From RUG191 sp045642225 (GTDB lineage Bacteria > Bacillota > Clostridia > Lachnospirales > Lachnospiraceae): a stretch of DNA of 64,000 nucleotides. The number at the start of each line of letters is the position of its first letter. Within the stretch, counting starts at the first letter, position 1. The stretch spans positions 34,343-98,342 of the forward strand of contig JAZUIN010000018.1 of the NCBI GenBank assembly GCA_045642225.1. The letters are read 5' to 3'. Under the pieces are notes generated by a model. The model ran no database searches, was not told the origin of the DNA, and saw only the letters and a program-made list of their open reading frames with translations. This document shows positions 1-9,149 of the stretch, in pieces. Made by a program: the position numbers and the translations under genes.

Positions 1-1
1 T

Positions 2-1258
2 CATGAGGTTTTATATAGCATTGAGCAAGATGTGAGAACTGAGAAATTACCTAATGCAAATGCTGTTGTTAACCCTAAGAGAATGGATTGTAATTATCCC
101 TTTAAGAAGCTTTGTGGTGCAGCAGTTGCGTGGAAATTAGTGCTAGTTCTTTTTGAGAAATGTAATATTAATTCGGGAATGGATTACATTGAAAATGTCG
201 CATTTGCAACAATTGGCGATGTTATGGAACTAGTTGACGAGAATAGAACAATAGTAAAGCTAGGATTGGACGCACTAAGTCGTACTAGTAATTTGGGGAT
301 GAAGGCTCTACTTGCGGAGAAAGGAATAACTGAAAAGGTTTCTTCTTATCACGTAGGCTTTGTCTTAGGACCTTGTGTAAATGCTAGTGGAAGACTTGAG
401 AGCGCAACTAAATCCTTAGAATTATTAAGATGTAAGGATATAGATGCGGCAATAAAAATTGCTCGTGAGTTAGCAAGTCTTAACGAAAAACGTAAAGACT
501 TAACAGAACAAGCGAAGATGAAAGCCTTTGACCTTGTTGAAGAAAAGTATACTAATGATAATGTTCTTGTGATTTATGTTCCTGGTATGCACGAAAGTAT
601 AGCGGGTATTGTCGCAGGTAAAGTTCGAGAAAAGTATTGCAAGCCTACAATTATGCTTGCCGATGGTGAAGGCTGCATTAAGGGCTCAGGTCGTTCAATT
701 CCTGCGTTTAATATGTTTGAAGCGCTACACGAAGTAGATGAGTTGTTCGTTAAGTACGGTGGTCATCCATTAGCAGCAGGATTATCAATTCTTCCTGAAA
801 ATGTAGATGAATTAAGAGAGCGTTTGAATAAGAATTCTCATTTGACTCCTGAGGATTTGGTAGAAAAATGTACAATAGATGTCACTATGAATTTCGGATA
901 TATAACTGAAGAGCTTATAGAAGAATTGCAGCGCTTAGAACCATTTGGAAATGGTAATAAGAAACCTGTTTTTGCAATTAGAAATGTTAATATCCTCAAA
1001 ATTTCGCCTATGGGTAAAGAAGGTCAATTTATGAGAATGACTGTCTCTGATGAAGCGACAAGGATGACAGCGCTTTTCTTTGGTGACAGTAATGAATTGA
1101 AAAGTAGAATGATAGATAAATGGGGAGAGGGTGTAGTTTCTGATTTGCATAGAGGAAGAAATGTTAATGCAAATGTTAATCTCATATATTATCCTCAGAT
1201 AAATGAATTCAGAAATACGCGTTCACTACAAATTGTGGTTAGTGATGTATTGTTATAA
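2..1258 (+). CDS. recJ: Single-stranded-DNA-specific exonuclease RecJ, 5'-truncated by the window edge
   Basis: RecJ degrades single-stranded DNA 5' to 3' in recombination and mismatch repair. The reading frame is open from base 2, and the first visible residues (HEV) fit the end of the DHH catalytic motif, so the N-terminal DHH part lies outside the window. About 418 residues are present. They include a segment starting AVVNPKR typical of RecJ, the DHHA1 domain with its GGHPLAAG motif near base 760, and a C-terminal OB-like domain ending at base 1258. The GTG at base 32 lies inside the gene and is not a start. The DHHA1 signature and the RecJ-specific segments make other DHH phosphoesterases unlikely. 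No terminator is visible directly after the stop. Confidence 0.93.
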   Translation, partial: HEVLYSIEQDVRTEKLPNANAVVNPKRMDCNYPFKKLCGAAVAWKLVLVLFEKCNINSGMDYIENVAFATIGDVMELVDENRTIVKLGLDALSRTSNLGMKALLAEKGITEKVSSYHVGFVLGPCVNASGRLESATKSLELLRCKDIDAAIKIARELASLNEKRKDLTEQAKMKAFDLVEEKYTNDNVLVIYVPGMHESIAGIVAGKVREKYCKPTIMLADGEGCIKGSGRSIPAFNMFEALHEVDELFVKYGGHPLAAGLSILPENVDELRERLNKNSHLTPEDLVEKCTIDVTMNFGYITEELIEELQRLEPFGNGNKKPVFAIRNVNILKISPMGKEGQFMRMTVSDEATRMTALFFGDSNELKSRMIDKWGEGVVSDLHRGRNVNANVNLIYYPQINEFRNTRSLQIVVSDVLL

Positions 1259-1392
1259 TATTTTAATACACGCGTGTGGATTAAAGTGAAATTTTAGTGT
1301 AAAACTACATAAACATTTACAAAAAATCTTGAAAAGAAAGCGTATAAATCGTAAAATGGTAATATCGATGTAACGGGTTAGGAGGAACAATA

Positions 1393-2346
1393 ATGGCAGT
1401 AAAAGAAGTTTACAGTTTTGATTCGGCAGATGGAGTATCTTCTATTCATGCGGTTAAATGGACACCAGACAATGGAGAAGTAAAAGCAGTACTTCAAATT
1501 GTACATGGTATGGTAGAATATATTGAGCGTTATGCTGATTTTGCAAATTATCTTACTGAGAAGGGTTTTGCAGTAATTGGACATGATCATATTGGACATG
1601 GTGATTCAGTTGCAAGCGAAGCTGAATGGGGTATTATGCAATGTAAATGTCCATCAGATGTAATGGTTGAGGATATTTATTCTAATTATCAAGTTGGTAA
1701 GAAGACTTTCCCAGATGTACCATATTTTATCTTTGGACATTCAATGGGTTCATATATGCTTCGTAAATTCTTATGTGAGAAAGCAGATAAGATTGATGGT
1801 ATTGCAGGTGCAGTTATTTCTGGTACAGGTACAGAATCTAACGTAGCAATCACAGGCGGTAAAGCAATTCTTGGTTTGATTTCTGCATTTAAGGGTAGAG
1901 ATTATAGAAGTAAGATGGTTGCAGGTCTTATGTATGGAGCTAGCTACAAAGGCTTTGATACAGATGGTACAGGCGACAGAACTAAGAGCTGGTTAAATAG
2001 AGATGTAGCAGAAGTTGATAAGTATTATGCAGATCCTAAGTGTACATATATGTTCTCACTTAATGGATACAAGGCATTACTTGAAGCAACAAGCTATGAT
2101 AACAAGATTAGCAATGTAGCTAAGATGAGAAAGGATATGCCAATCGTATTCGTTTCTGGTTCTAAGGATCCAGTAGGTGGATTAGGAGAAGGCGTTAAGG
2201 CTGCTAAGGCTAAATTTGATGAAGTTGGTATGCAAGATGTAACTATTAATCTATTTGAAGATTATAGACATGAAATCCTTAATGAAATTGGTAAGGATAA
2301 GGTATATGAGTACATCTACAACTGGTTAGAGTCAAAGATGAAATAA
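1393..2346 (+). CDS. Alpha/beta hydrolase, monoacylglycerol-lipase-like (serine aminopeptidase S33 / Hydrolase_4 type)
   Basis: A 317-residue cytosolic hydrolase. The nucleophile elbow GHSMG holds Ser117. Asp259 (in SGSKDP) and His293 (in DYRHE) complete a plausible catalytic triad. The early HG motif (VHGMVEY) fits an oxyanion hole, and the overall pattern resembles lysophospholipases and monoglyceride lipases. There is no signal peptide. A strong ribosome site (AGGAGG) lies 6-7 bases before the ATG. The gene stands alone, closed by a strong terminator at 2361-2396. The substrate cannot be read from sequence; lipid esters are the family expectation. Confidence 0.85.
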   Translation: MAVKEVYSFDSADGVSSIHAVKWTPDNGEVKAVLQIVHGMVEYIERYADFANYLTEKGFAVIGHDHIGHGDSVASEAEWGIMQCKCPSDVMVEDIYSNYQVGKKTFPDVPYFIFGHSMGSYMLRKFLCEKADKIDGIAGAVISGTGTESNVAITGGKAILGLISAFKGRDYRSKMVAGLMYGASYKGFDTDGTGDRTKSWLNRDVAEVDKYYADPKCTYMFSLNGYKALLEATSYDNKISNVAKMRKDMPIVFVSGSKDPVGGLGEGVKAAKAKFDEVGMQDVTINLFEDYRHEILNEIGKDKVYEYIYNWLESKMK

Positions 2347-2360
2347 TTTATGATTTATAT

Positions 2361-2396
2361 ACAACAGCTAAGTTTTTGCTTAGCTGTTGTTTTTTT
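2361..2396 (+). terminator. Rho-independent terminator after the hydrolase
   Basis: A perfect 12-bp stem (ACAACAGCTAAG at 2361-2372 paired with 2379-2390) with a 6-base loop is followed by a T run. The stem would also fold on the opposite strand, but the convergent gene ends at 2463. Confidence 0.92.
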
Positions 2397-2462
2397 GCAG
2401 AAAAAAAGAACTGTGCGATGACAGTTCTTTTTGTTTTGTATGTAATTAATATAAGTATTTTA

Positions 2463-3560
2463 TTATTTCTTGTATTTTATTATCTCGTGGAATTTCTCCA
2501 TGATTTTATCAAACCATTTCAAATCACCTTGAATTTCTTGAACCTTAAGTCGGTTCTCTTCATTAAATCCAATTAAGATTTTGTGATTAGCTTCTGCTAA
2601 ATATTCTATAACACCGTCAATGTCTGACTTGATATTCTTTGGACATTTAATATATTGTCTCTTCTTAGCAGTTATATGTAAGGTATAACTGATGCTAAAG
2701 TGATGCCATAATATCTTGTTGAGATGAGAGTACTTGTATATCCATATAATCTCTTTGATTGGTACAATAGCAATGCCATATTTTGAAACTTCAATGAAGA
2801 AATTTTCTGTTATATACATGTCCTCAGTAGCAAGCTGTGGTAATGTAGCAATTTCTAGCTCTGCTTGTTCTAGAATTTTGTACGGATTACCGTATGAACG
2901 TAATCTTAGTACGGAAGGAGAAACCTTTGGTACAAAGATGAAAATTGTATATAAAATAATTATGATAATATCAGCAATTCCAAAGATTAAAACTAAATGC
3001 TTAAGTAAGAAGCTTGCAAAATCATTTGCGTCAGGTTCATTTATGGAATAACTAGATATATATTTGGTTATATCTGATTTCCAGTTCAAATCCTTAGCAA
3101 GATACTCAAACAAATGAGTCTCTGAATTGCCGTTCTTTACAATTCTTGCATCAACAACAAGGTCTTTAATATAGGATTCACCATATTTACAAGTCTCAGG
3201 CGAGAGAAGGACTATTACACAATCCTTATCTATCATAGTGTAGTAGTAATAGCCTTGTATGCTGTCTAAGAATTTCTTAGTGTAGCCTGTAAAATACAAA
3301 TTCTTCAGTGTTGCTTTAACATATTTATTCTGATTGTATGATTCTGTTATAGAGCTTTCGGAGTTGATACTAAGCGGTCTCAGCATTGAGAACACTGGAC
3401 TAGCGAAAAATAGTATTATTATAACTCCAAGAAATATCACAGCAGGAACTATTTTCCTTTTGTACATGGCTTTAATATTTTTGGTTATATAATGATGGTA
3501 AGTTTCGCTGACATTTGTACCACCCTCAAGGTCTTTTAGTGGTTTTTCTTGTTCAAACAT
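2463..3560 (-). CDS. Membrane protein of unknown function with two transmembrane segments
   Basis: A 365-residue protein that I do not recognise with confidence. It has a short cytosolic N-terminus, a hydrophobic segment at about residues 37-57, an extracytoplasmic stretch of about 130 residues, a second hydrophobic segment at about 190-213, and a basic cytosolic C-terminal half of about 150 residues. Near residue 255 the text alternates beta-strand-like stretches in the manner of PH-like (YcxB/YdbS-type) membrane-tethered domains, but this is only an impression. The ribosome site GAGG sits 5 bases before the ATG. It is transcribed divergently from the methyltransferase at 3658. Confidence 0.75.
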   Translation of the reverse strand: MFEQEKPLKDLEGGTNVSETYHHYITKNIKAMYKRKIVPAVIFLGVIIILFFASPVFSMLRPLSINSESSITESYNQNKYVKATLKNLYFTGYTKKFLDSIQGYYYYTMIDKDCVIVLLSPETCKYGESYIKDLVVDARIVKNGNSETHLFEYLAKDLNWKSDITKYISSYSINEPDANDFASFLLKHLVLIFGIADIIIIILYTIFIFVPKVSPSVLRLRSYGNPYKILEQAELEIATLPQLATEDMYITENFFIEVSKYGIAIVPIKEIIWIYKYSHLNKILWHHFSISYTLHITAKKRQYIKCPKNIKSDIDGVIEYLAEANHKILIGFNEENRLKVQEIQGDLKWFDKIMEKFHEIIKYKK

Positions 3561-3620
3561 AATTACCTCTTTAATTGTTTATATTGCAAGTATATAGTTT
3601 TGTTCATAATAATTCAAGAT

Positions 3621-3650
3621 TTGCAGAACATTTATATCGTATGTTATTAT
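3621..3650 (+). promoter_or_regulatory. Candidate sigma-A promoter of the methyltransferase gene
   Basis: TTGCAG (3621-3626) and TATTAT (3645-3650) are separated by 18 bp. The expected transcription start lies about 7 bases downstream, almost on the ATG at 3658, which has no Shine-Dalgarno sequence in front of it. This suggests a leaderless transcript. Confidence 0.45.
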
Positions 3651-3657
3651 ATTTCCT

Positions 3658-4416
3658 ATGGAAAGAGAATTGAGTAGTTATAGAAGCTTTGCAACTGTAT
3701 ACGATATGTATATGGATAACGTCCCTTATGATAAGTGGCACGATAATATTAAGAGGCTTCTTAAGAAATACGAAGTTAATAGTGGAACGATTGTTGACCT
3801 TGGCTGTGGAACTGGTAAGATGACGAGGTTGTTGCAGGCAGATGGTTATGACATGATAGGTGTAGATTTGTCAGCGGAAATGTTAACGGAAGCCATGAGC
3901 TATCAGGCTGAGTCGGAAGAACTTAGTCCAATTATTTATGTTAATCAGCCAATGGAAGAGTTAGAGCTTCCTACCAAGGTAGATGCATTTGTAAGTGTAT
4001 GCGACTCGATTAACTACGTTACGTCGATAGAAGCTTTGCAGGATGTGTTCTACAATGTAAGCATGTATCTTGAAAATGGTATTTTTATTTTCGACATGAA
4101 TACTAGTTTCAAATATAAAGAGCTACTAGGGGATAACACCTTCGCAGAGAATAGAGAAGAGGGCAGCTTTATCTGGGAGAATTATTACGACGAAGCAAGT
4201 CGAATTAATGAGTATGATTTGACTCTTTATATTGCAAATGAAAATGATTCTTACGATAGATATGAAGAAGTACATTTTCAACGGGCTTATGAAGTGGAAG
4301 AAATAGAGAAGTTGATAAGTAAAGCAGGCCTTAAGATTTATGAAATGATTGATGTTGACACAGATAAAGCGTTAGTAGAAGAAACTGAACGAATACTTTT
4401 TGTAGTAGGTAAATAA
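3658..4416 (+). CDS. Class I SAM-dependent methyltransferase
   Basis: A 252-residue cytosolic methyltransferase. Motif I (VDLGCGTGKM, about residue 47) and the acidic motif II (GVDLSAEML) are clear. The N-terminus (YRSFATVYDMYMDN) is typical of a Firmicutes family annotated only as class I methyltransferase; the substrate is unknown. That N-terminal pattern supports the ATG at 3658 although no ribosome site precedes it. The stop is followed 27 bases later by hslO, so the two may be co-transcribed. Confidence 0.85.
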   Translation: MERELSSYRSFATVYDMYMDNVPYDKWHDNIKRLLKKYEVNSGTIVDLGCGTGKMTRLLQADGYDMIGVDLSAEMLTEAMSYQAESEELSPIIYVNQPMEELELPTKVDAFVSVCDSINYVTSIEALQDVFYNVSMYLENGIFIFDMNTSFKYKELLGDNTFAENREEGSFIWENYYDEASRINEYDLTLYIANENDSYDRYEEVHFQRAYEVEEIEKLISKAGLKIYEMIDVDTDKALVEETERILFVVGK

Positions 4417-4443
4417 ATATTTAATAGAAAGAAGAGGAAAGAA

Positions 4444-5319
4444 ATGAGTGATTATATAGTTAGAGCAACAGCGGCAAATGACCAAATTAGAGCATTTGCA
4501 ATAACAAGTAGAGATTTAGTAGAATTTGCAAGAGAGAGTCATAATACAAGCCCTGTAGTTACAGCGGCGCTAGGAAGAATGCTTTCGGCAGCAGCTATGA
4601 TGGGGGTTATGATGAAGGGGGAAGACGACTTGTTGACACTTCAGATTCAAGGTAGTGGCCCAATGAAAGGCATTACAGTTACAGCAGATTCTAAGGGAAA
4701 TGTTAAGGGATTTCCTAATGTGGCACAGGTTATGTTGCCACCAAATAAAGACGGCAAACTTGACGTTGGTGGAGCAATTGATCTTGGGATTTTGCGTGTA
4801 ATTAAGGATATGGGCCTTAAAGAGCCATATGTTGGAACTTGCGAGCTTAAGACAGGAGAGATTGCTGAAGATTTGACATATTATTTTGCAACAAGTGAAC
4901 AGGTGCCTTCTTCTGTAGGACTTGGCGTTTTGATGAACAAGAACAATACGGTTGCCGAGGCAGGAGGCTTTATAATTCAACTTATGCCTTTTACAGATGA
5001 TGCAACAATTGATAAGCTAGAAGAGAATATAAAGAATCTTTCATCAGTAACAGATTATTTATCACAAGGTAAATCGCCAGAAGAATTGTTAGGAATTGTA
5101 TTAGATGGTTTGGATGTAAATGTAATGGAAACCATTGAGACTAAGTTCGTGTGCGACTGTAGTGTTGAGAGGGTAGAGAAGAGTCTTTGCAGTCTTGGAA
5201 TGGATGATATTCAAAGCATTATTGATGACGACAAGCCAGTAGAGGTGAAATGTCAATTTTGTAATAAAGCGTATAACTTTACCATCGAAGATATTAAGAA
5301 ACTTAGGGGTATTAAGTAA
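4444..5319 (+). CDS. hslO: Redox-regulated chaperone Hsp33
   Basis: Hsp33 is a cytosolic holdase activated by oxidation. The 291-residue length is normal. The C-terminal zinc-binding redox switch is complete: Cys237-x-Cys239 and Cys270-x-x-Cys273. The N-terminal text (SDYIVRATAANDQIRAFAI) is typical of the family. An AGAGG-type ribosome site precedes the ATG. A terminator at 5408-5446 follows the gene. Confidence 0.96.
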   Translation: MSDYIVRATAANDQIRAFAITSRDLVEFARESHNTSPVVTAALGRMLSAAAMMGVMMKGEDDLLTLQIQGSGPMKGITVTADSKGNVKGFPNVAQVMLPPNKDGKLDVGGAIDLGILRVIKDMGLKEPYVGTCELKTGEIAEDLTYYFATSEQVPSSVGLGVLMNKNNTVAEAGGFIIQLMPFTDDATIDKLEENIKNLSSVTDYLSQGKSPEELLGIVLDGLDVNVMETIETKFVCDCSVERVEKSLCSLGMDDIQSIIDDDKPVEVKCQFCNKAYNFTIEDIKKLRGIK

Positions 5320-5407
5320 GCTAAGTTATGTATAAATGTATTGTGAAAATGTATAGCGAAATACGTATTATACATAAGTTTATAGTCAAATAGCCGATAT
5401 TGATTTT

Positions 5408-5446
5408 GTTGCTTTGCCAAATCGTTGACAAAGCAACATTTTTTTG
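5408..5446 (+). terminator. Rho-independent terminator after hslO, overlapping the next promoter
   Basis: The stem GTTGCTTTG (5408-5416) pairs perfectly with CAAAGCAAC (5429-5437), followed by ATT and a T run. The right arm shares bases with the -35 box of the downstream promoter (5425-5430). Confidence 0.85.
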
Positions 5447-5452
5447 TATAAT
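5425..5452 (+). promoter_or_regulatory. Consensus sigma-A promoter of the L,D-transpeptidase gene
   Basis: A perfect TTGACA (5425-5430) and a perfect TATAAT (5447-5452) are separated by 16 bp. The expected start near 5459 leaves a leader of about 40 bases before the ATG at 5499. The element is embedded in the hslO terminator. Confidence 0.8.
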
Positions 5453-5498
5453 AACAAATGGTATTATTGAGAGAAATTGTATACTAGAGGAAGAAGAA

Positions 5499-7130
5499 AT
5501 GAACAAGATTAAAGAACTAAACTGGAAGAAAATCGGCATTATCGCAGGTGCCGTAGTAGGTGGTTTATTACTTATCTACTTGATTTTCTCTATTTATTTT
5601 ATGTCGCACTTTTTCTTTAGAAGTACTGTTAATGGAGTAGCTTCTTCAGGTAAAAGTCCAAGCTCAATGGTAGAGAAAATTGCAAATCAAGCAAAGGATT
5701 ATTCTATTAGTATTACTGATGAAGACGGTTCGGTTACAACGATTAAGTCTGAAGAAGTTGATATGGAAGTTAATGCTACAGAGGACAAGCTTAAGGATTT
5801 ACTTAAGGAACAAAGCGGATTTGCATGGCTTAAATATATCTTTACTGACAAAGAATATGTAAGTGATGATATTGTTAAAATTAACGATGAGAAATTATCG
5901 GCTATATTATCTAATATGAATTGTGTTCAAAGAGATGCTCAAACACCTACAGAGAACGCCAAAGTAGTATTTAATAATGACAAATATGAAATTAAGCCAG
6001 AAGTATTTGGTAACTCAATTGAGATAGGTGATTTTACATCTAAGATTAACGCAGAAATGACATCGTTTACTGAAAAAGTTGATGTTAAGGATTGTTACGT
6101 TAAGCCAACACTTTTGTCTAATGATGCAAATCTTGCAAAATCTTGTGAGAAGCTAAATAACAAGATTAACATTAATATTACATACCAAGTAGGAAGTAAG
6201 ACAGAGTCTATTCCTAAAGAAAGATTAGCGTCTTTCTTAACAACAGATGATAAGGGTGATGTATCTTACAATGATGGTGAAATCGCTGCATTTGTTAAAG
6301 AAATGGCTAACAAATACAATACAGCAGGTGGTTCTAAGCAATTACAAACTTCTTATGGCGCTGTTGTAACAGTTCCTGGTGGAAGCTATGGTTGGAAGAT
6401 AGATCAATCTGGTGAAGCTGCAAAGCTTAAGGAAGATATTGAAGCTGGCAAAGATGTAACAAGAGATTTCGTATATAAGCAAAAGGCTAACTCAAGAGAT
6501 GGTAACGATTACGGCGATAGTTATATCGAGATTAACTTAACAGCACAACACGTTATCGTATATAAGAACGGCTCTAGAGTATTTGAAACTGACTGTGTAA
6601 CAGGTAACCCATTTAAGGGAAATGCTACTCCTACAGGTGCATATTTCATTAATGCTATGCAAAGAAATGCTGTACTTCGTGGAGCTGATTATGAGACACC
6701 AGTTTCTTATTGGATGCCATTTAATGGAAATGTTGGTCTTCATGATTTGGGTTCTCGTGGAGCATTTGGAGGACAAATTTATAGAACTAATGGTTCACAT
6801 GGTTGCGTTAACTTACCACCTAGTGCAGCAGCACAAATCTTTAGTTTGGTAAATGCAGGATACCCAGTTCTTGTATATCAACTTGGTGGAACAGAAAGCA
6901 TTAGCCAAGAAATTGAAGCAGGTAGAGCAGTTAAGGGATTGATTGATTCTATTGGCGAAGTAACACCTGATAAAGCGGGTGTTATTGCAGAGGCAAGAGC
7001 ACAATTTGAAGCACTTCCAAGAGAAGCAAAACAAGTTGTTGATAATATTCAAGTATTAATTGATGCAGAGGCTGCTATTGAAGCTATGGGTGGTGGAGCA
7101 CCAGCACCACAGCCAGCGCCTGAAGGCTAA
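5499..7130 (+). CDS. Membrane-anchored L,D-transpeptidase with N-terminal peptidoglycan-binding domains
   Basis: A 543-residue enzyme that forms 3-3 cross-links or modifies peptide stems in peptidoglycan. The start at 5499 follows an AGAGGAAGAAG ribosome site; the frame is open from 5400, but that start would lie inside the promoter. One N-terminal transmembrane helix (about residues 12-34) anchors it outside. Residues ~50-330 resemble repeated PG_binding_4 domains. The YkuD catalytic domain carries the SHGCVNLP motif with Cys436. The last ~70 residues look like a FIVAR-type three-helix module and end in an Ala/Pro-rich tail. A strong terminator follows at 7143. Confidence 0.9.
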   Translation: MNKIKELNWKKIGIIAGAVVGGLLLIYLIFSIYFMSHFFFRSTVNGVASSGKSPSSMVEKIANQAKDYSISITDEDGSVTTIKSEEVDMEVNATEDKLKDLLKEQSGFAWLKYIFTDKEYVSDDIVKINDEKLSAILSNMNCVQRDAQTPTENAKVVFNNDKYEIKPEVFGNSIEIGDFTSKINAEMTSFTEKVDVKDCYVKPTLLSNDANLAKSCEKLNNKININITYQVGSKTESIPKERLASFLTTDDKGDVSYNDGEIAAFVKEMANKYNTAGGSKQLQTSYGAVVTVPGGSYGWKIDQSGEAAKLKEDIEAGKDVTRDFVYKQKANSRDGNDYGDSYIEINLTAQHVIVYKNGSRVFETDCVTGNPFKGNATPTGAYFINAMQRNAVLRGADYETPVSYWMPFNGNVGLHDLGSRGAFGGQIYRTNGSHGCVNLPPSAAAQIFSLVNAGYPVLVYQLGGTESISQEIEAGRAVKGLIDSIGEVTPDKAGVIAEARAQFEALPREAKQVVDNIQVLIDAEAAIEAMGGGAPAPQPAPEG

Positions 7131-7142
7131 AGAAGGATTTTG

Positions 7143-7169
7143 AAAGGGAAGCCTAAGCTTCCCTTTTTT
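7143..7169 (+). terminator. Rho-independent terminator after the L,D-transpeptidase
   Basis: A 10-bp stem (AAAGGGAAGC, 7143-7152) with a 4-base loop pairs with 7157-7166, and the descending arm runs into a T tract. A TATAAT box at 7174-7179 directly downstream could be the -10 element of the next gene. Confidence 0.9.
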
Positions 7170-7211
7170 GTGTTATAATATATTATTAAGAAATTGAAGT
7201 AGGTGTTATTT

Positions 7212-8273
7212 ATGAAACAGTGGAAAGAATATGTAAGAAAGGTTACGCCTTATACACCGGGAGAACAGTCCAAGGAATTAGATATTATTAAGTTGAATAC
7301 TAATGAGAATCCTTATCCACCATCTCCTAAAGTGTATGAAGCTATAAAGAATGTAGAGGTTGAAGAGTTACGAAAATATCCTGACCCTGCAGTTAGTGAT
7401 TTAAGACTTGCAATTGCAAATAGATTCAACAAGATTGTAGATGAGGTTTTTGTTGGAGTAGGCTCGGATGATGTAATTGCAATGGCTTATCTTACATTTT
7501 TCAATTCTGATAAGCCAATCTTATTTCCAGATATAACTTATTCATTTTATGACGTATGGGCAGATGAGTTTAGAGTGCCTTATAAGAAGATTTCGTTAAG
7601 CGAAGATTTCAGAGTTAAGGCTAGTGATTACAAAGTTGAAAACGGTGGGATAATTATTCCTAATCCTAATGCTCCGACTGGTATAAAGGAGCCTATTGAA
7701 GAATTAGAAGATATAATAAGCAGCAATCAGGATTCTATTGTTATCATAGATGAAGCGTATGTTGATTTTGGCGCGGATTCCGTTGTGCCTTTGCTTGATA
7801 AATATGACAACTTGTTAGTTGTTCAAACATTTTCAAAATCGCGTTCTTTGGCTGGAAGCCGTATAGGATACGCACTGGGAAGCCCTGAATTGATTAAATG
7901 TATGATGGATGTTAAATATTCATTTAATTCTTATACGATGGATAGAGTTACTATTAAACTAGGTGTAGCGTCTATCGAAGATGAAGAATATTTTCAAGAT
8001 TGCGTAAGAAATGTAATTGAAACAAGAGAGTGGACTTGTAAAGAGTTTGAAAGGTTAGGGTTTGAGTATTTACCATCAGCAAGTAATTTTATATTTGTTA
8101 AACCAGTAGGAATTAAAGCAGATAAGTTGTTTGAAGAGTTGAAGAATAGAAAGATATTTGTGCGTTATTTCAATAAGCCAAGAATTGACGAATACCTTCG
8201 CATTTCCGTTGGAACAAGGGAGGAAATGGAGAAGTTAATTTCGACTATTAGTTCAATTGTAGAATGTGATTAG
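7212..8273 (+). CDS. hisC: Histidinol-phosphate aminotransferase (class I/II PLP enzyme)
   Basis: A 353-residue fold-type I PLP aminotransferase of the HisC group, which converts imidazole-acetol phosphate to histidinol phosphate using glutamate. The schiff-base lysine is Lys209 in TFSKSRSLAGSR. PNPNAPTG (near residue 150) and DEAYVDF are typical of HisC. The ATG at 7212 is preferred over an in-frame GTG at 7203 because AGTAGGTG lies just upstream. No other histidine genes are nearby, so related roles such as tyrosine or phenylalanine transamination remain possible. Confidence 0.85.
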   Translation: MKQWKEYVRKVTPYTPGEQSKELDIIKLNTNENPYPPSPKVYEAIKNVEVEELRKYPDPAVSDLRLAIANRFNKIVDEVFVGVGSDDVIAMAYLTFFNSDKPILFPDITYSFYDVWADEFRVPYKKISLSEDFRVKASDYKVENGGIIIPNPNAPTGIKEPIEELEDIISSNQDSIVIIDEAYVDFGADSVVPLLDKYDNLLVVQTFSKSRSLAGSRIGYALGSPELIKCMMDVKYSFNSYTMDRVTIKLGVASIEDEEYFQDCVRNVIETREWTCKEFERLGFEYLPSASNFIFVKPVGIKADKLFEELKNRKIFVRYFNKPRIDEYLRISVGTREEMEKLISTISSIVECD

Positions 8274-8414
8274 AATAACTTGTAAGAGTACATTTTTTTT
8301 AGATATTTAACATATTGAAGAATATATGGTTTTACATTATTCTTTACTATGGGTTTAGGGATGATTTTTCCTAGATTTTGTAGAATGGTTAACAGTCAAT
8401 TTAGAGAGGTTATT

Positions 8415-8933
8415 ATGGACAGTTTAGTATCACAAGTATCAGAAATGAACGAGCTAGTTAAATATTTATTTATCTTTTTTGTATCGATGATTCCGCTTAT
8501 AGAATTAAGAGGAGCTATTCCTATTTCTCAAGCGTTGCAATTACCAGTAACAGCTTCGTTTATTGTTTGTATGATTGGTAATATGATACCAATGCCATTT
8601 ATTTATTTGTTTGCTCGTAAAATATTAGAGTGGGGCAAAGACAAGAAGGTTATAGGTAAGTTCTTTACATTTTGCCTAGAGAAAGGTGAGAAGGGTGGAA
8701 AGAAGCTTACGGAGAAAGCAGGTAGAGGTACGTTCGTTGCATTGATTTTGTTTGTTGGTATTCCTATTCCAGGAACAGGGGCTTGGACAGGTACTTTGGC
8801 AGCTTCAATTCTTGATATGGGATTTTGGAAGACAGTTTTAGCTGTTGTATTAGGTGTATTGCTTGCAGGTGTGATTATGATGACATTAAGTTATTTTGGA
8901 TTTGCAGCATTATTCGGAATAGCAGGAGCTTAG
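8415..8933 (+). CDS. Small multidrug export / COG2426 family membrane protein
   Basis: A 172-residue membrane protein with about five hydrophobic segments. The motif IELRGAIPIS and the glycine/proline-rich FVGIPIPGTGAWTG are hallmarks of the COG2426 (Sm_multidrug_ex) family; actual substrates of this family are not established. The start at 8415 follows AGAGAGG; the frame is open back to 8349 but the extra residues are not family-like. It is followed by a very small membrane gene 15 bases later and then malQ, probably in one operon. Confidence 0.82.
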   Translation: MDSLVSQVSEMNELVKYLFIFFVSMIPLIELRGAIPISQALQLPVTASFIVCMIGNMIPMPFIYLFARKILEWGKDKKVIGKFFTFCLEKGEKGGKKLTEKAGRGTFVALILFVGIPIPGTGAWTGTLAASILDMGFWKTVLAVVLGVLLAGVIMMTLSYFGFAALFGIAGA

Positions 8934-8948
8934 AAATAGAGGGTGAAA

Positions 8949-9137
8949 ATGGATTGGTTAGGTTTAATAGTTAATTTTTGTGCAATTTTGTTTGGACTTT
9001 TGTTATACATTTTGATTGCGAATTCAAAATGGGGCAAGAAGAACGAAAAATATCAATTCCCTATTATGCTAGCAGTAGTCGTTATTGCTTGTTTGGCAGG
9101 CTGGGGAGCAAAAATGCTAGTTACAAATTTTATTTAG
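8949..9137 (+). CDS. Small hypothetical membrane protein (62 aa)
   Basis: A short ORF with two predicted transmembrane helices (about residues 5-24 and 38-58) separated by a basic loop (SKWGKKNEKYQ). Its position between two closely spaced genes, an upstream AGAGGG ribosome site and a stop that overlaps the malQ ribosome site suggest it is real. I do not recognise a family. Confidence 0.6.
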   Translation: MDWLGLIVNFCAILFGLLLYILIANSKWGKKNEKYQFPIMLAVVVIACLAGWGAKMLVTNFI

Positions 9138-9149
9138 GAGGACTTTGTG

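Noticed and set aside
1268..1277. Palindrome ACACGCGTGT after recJ as a terminator or operator
   Set aside because: A 10-bp self-complementary word without a loop or T tract; too short to support a function.
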